NCBI RefSeq assembly: GCF_027531025.1
Contig: NZ_JAPZQX010000002.1
Location: 124,001 to 188,000, forward strand
Origin: Novosphingobium sp.
Lineage (GTDB): Bacteria; Pseudomonadota; Alphaproteobacteria; Sphingomonadales; Sphingomonadaceae
Direction of reading: 5' to 3'
DNA length: 64,000 bases
In this document: positions 63,662-64,000 of the stretch, in pieces
Numbering within the stretch: the first letter of the stretch is position 1
Layout: each line of letters opens with the position of its first letter
Made by a program: the position numbers and the translations under genes
Notes under the pieces: generated by a model
What the model was told of the DNA's origin: nothing
Databases searched by the model: none
The model's input: only the letters and a program-made list of their open reading frames with translations

Positions 63662-64000
63662 GATGCGGCCGATTGTTCAAAGCCGTGGCGCAGCAGATCG
63701 TCGCCATCGGCAAATTCGGGAACATTCAGCCACAGCCGCAACAGGTGGCGCTTGTCCTCTGGTGCATCCCAGTCTTCATATTCCGTGCGGGCATGCAGCA
63801 CGACCGAGTTCTTGAGGAATTGCATGTCCCCTTCGCGAAACGACATGTCGAGCGCCACGCCGGGTTCGAACGGGATCTGTTCCAGCAGGTCCAGCAATTC
63901 GTGCTGGGCCGGGGTGAGCGAGGCGATATCCGGAAAATCTTCGGCCGCGTTGCGGATGTACCAGAGCAGCAGGAGCATCCGGAACACGCCGCCAGTGCGG
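63658..64000 (-). CDS. TauD/TfdA-type Fe(II)/2-oxoglutarate dioxygenase, C-terminal part (cut by right edge)
   Basis: The frame is open through base 64000, so the 5' end lies beyond. Visible residues: GVFRMLLLLWYIRNAAEDFP, LDMSFREGDMQFLKNSVVLH (with a metal-ligand histidine), ARTEYEDWDAPEDKRHLLRL and WLNVPEFADGDD. This is the C-terminal half of a clavaminate-synthase-like TauD fold, with the Arg in HLLRLW for 2-oxoglutarate. It overlaps the ArsO-like gene by 4 nt and heads the cluster dioxygenase-arsO-arsC-aquaglyceroporin as far as can be seen. Confidence 0.8.
   Translation of the reverse strand, partial: RTGGVFRMLLLLWYIRNAAEDFPDIASLTPAQHELLDLLEQIPFEPGVALDMSFREGDMQFLKNSVVLHARTEYEDWDAPEDKRHLLRLWLNVPEFADGDDLLRHGFEQSAAS

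Overview
The window reads as a chromosomal segment of a GC-rich alphaproteobacterium, most likely a member of the Sphingomonadales (genus not determined). Pointers to this are the circularly permuted tmRNA gene whose tag reads ANDNEALALAA, a GAAC-N7-GAAC LexA box in front of uvrA, the LDH-type malate dehydrogenase next to sucD-sucA, the DUF2794, DUF2256 and DUF465 small proteins, and the lptD-surA-pdxA-rsmA operon. Genes are tightly packed, often with 1-4 nt overlaps, and long antisense shadow ORFs are common because of the GC content. Layout: 1-2.7 kb, TCA genes mdh-sucD-sucA (sucA cut by the left edge). 2.9-6.5 kb, a membrane GGDEF/EAL protein, a small conserved protein and a SleB-type cell-wall hydrolase. 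6.7-11.4 kb, a cobalamin riboswitch driving a complete B12 uptake operon btuB-btuF-btuC-btuD. 11.4-16.5 kb, an exported M13 metallopeptidase and LexA-controlled uvrA. 16.5-18.0 kb, a small AT-rich accessory island that begins with a diverged second copy of the uvrA 3' end and carries a two-gene module: a DUF5343-like protein and a TIGR02391/Ymh-type protein with a HEPN-like RNxxxH motif. This is the best candidate for an uncharacterised (possibly defence) system here. 18-24.5 kb: a terminase-small-subunit-like protein, LacI regulator, SDR, Nudix hydrolase, LemA/TPM envelope genes and mscL. 24.5-24.9 kb: the two-piece tmRNA gene. 25-31 kb: arginine succinyltransferase catabolism (astA, astB and an M20 hydrolase that may replace astE), and malate synthase G. 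31-40.5 kb: AraC regulator, DUF3703, rsmA-pdxA-surA-lptD, pepA, a DUF2256 zinc ribbon, holC and ndk. 40.6-47.1 kb: small conserved proteins, mddA, purM-purN (purN fused to a YjbR/MmcQ domain), an exported protein with hdaA, serine acetyltransferase and DUF2794. 47.2-54.5 kb: an SDR, a phosphate-type porin under a PHO box, gph, glmU, a VapBC pair placed between glmU and glmS, and glmS. 54.5-64 kb: a PAS-GGDEF-EAL protein, purS-purQ, a CadC-like wHTH/TPR regulator facing an APH/ecdysteroid-kinase-like gene, and an arsenic-related cluster (dioxygenase, ArsO-like monooxygenase, ArsC, aquaglyceroporin), cut by the right edge. No rRNA, ordinary tRNA, CRISPR array, complete IS element or integrase was seen. 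Regulatory signals that can be read directly include the B12 riboswitch, the LexA box, the PHO box, the vapBC operator palindromes with a probably leaderless start, and several terminator hairpins. A short REP-like palindromic repeat occurs three times, twice inside coding regions.
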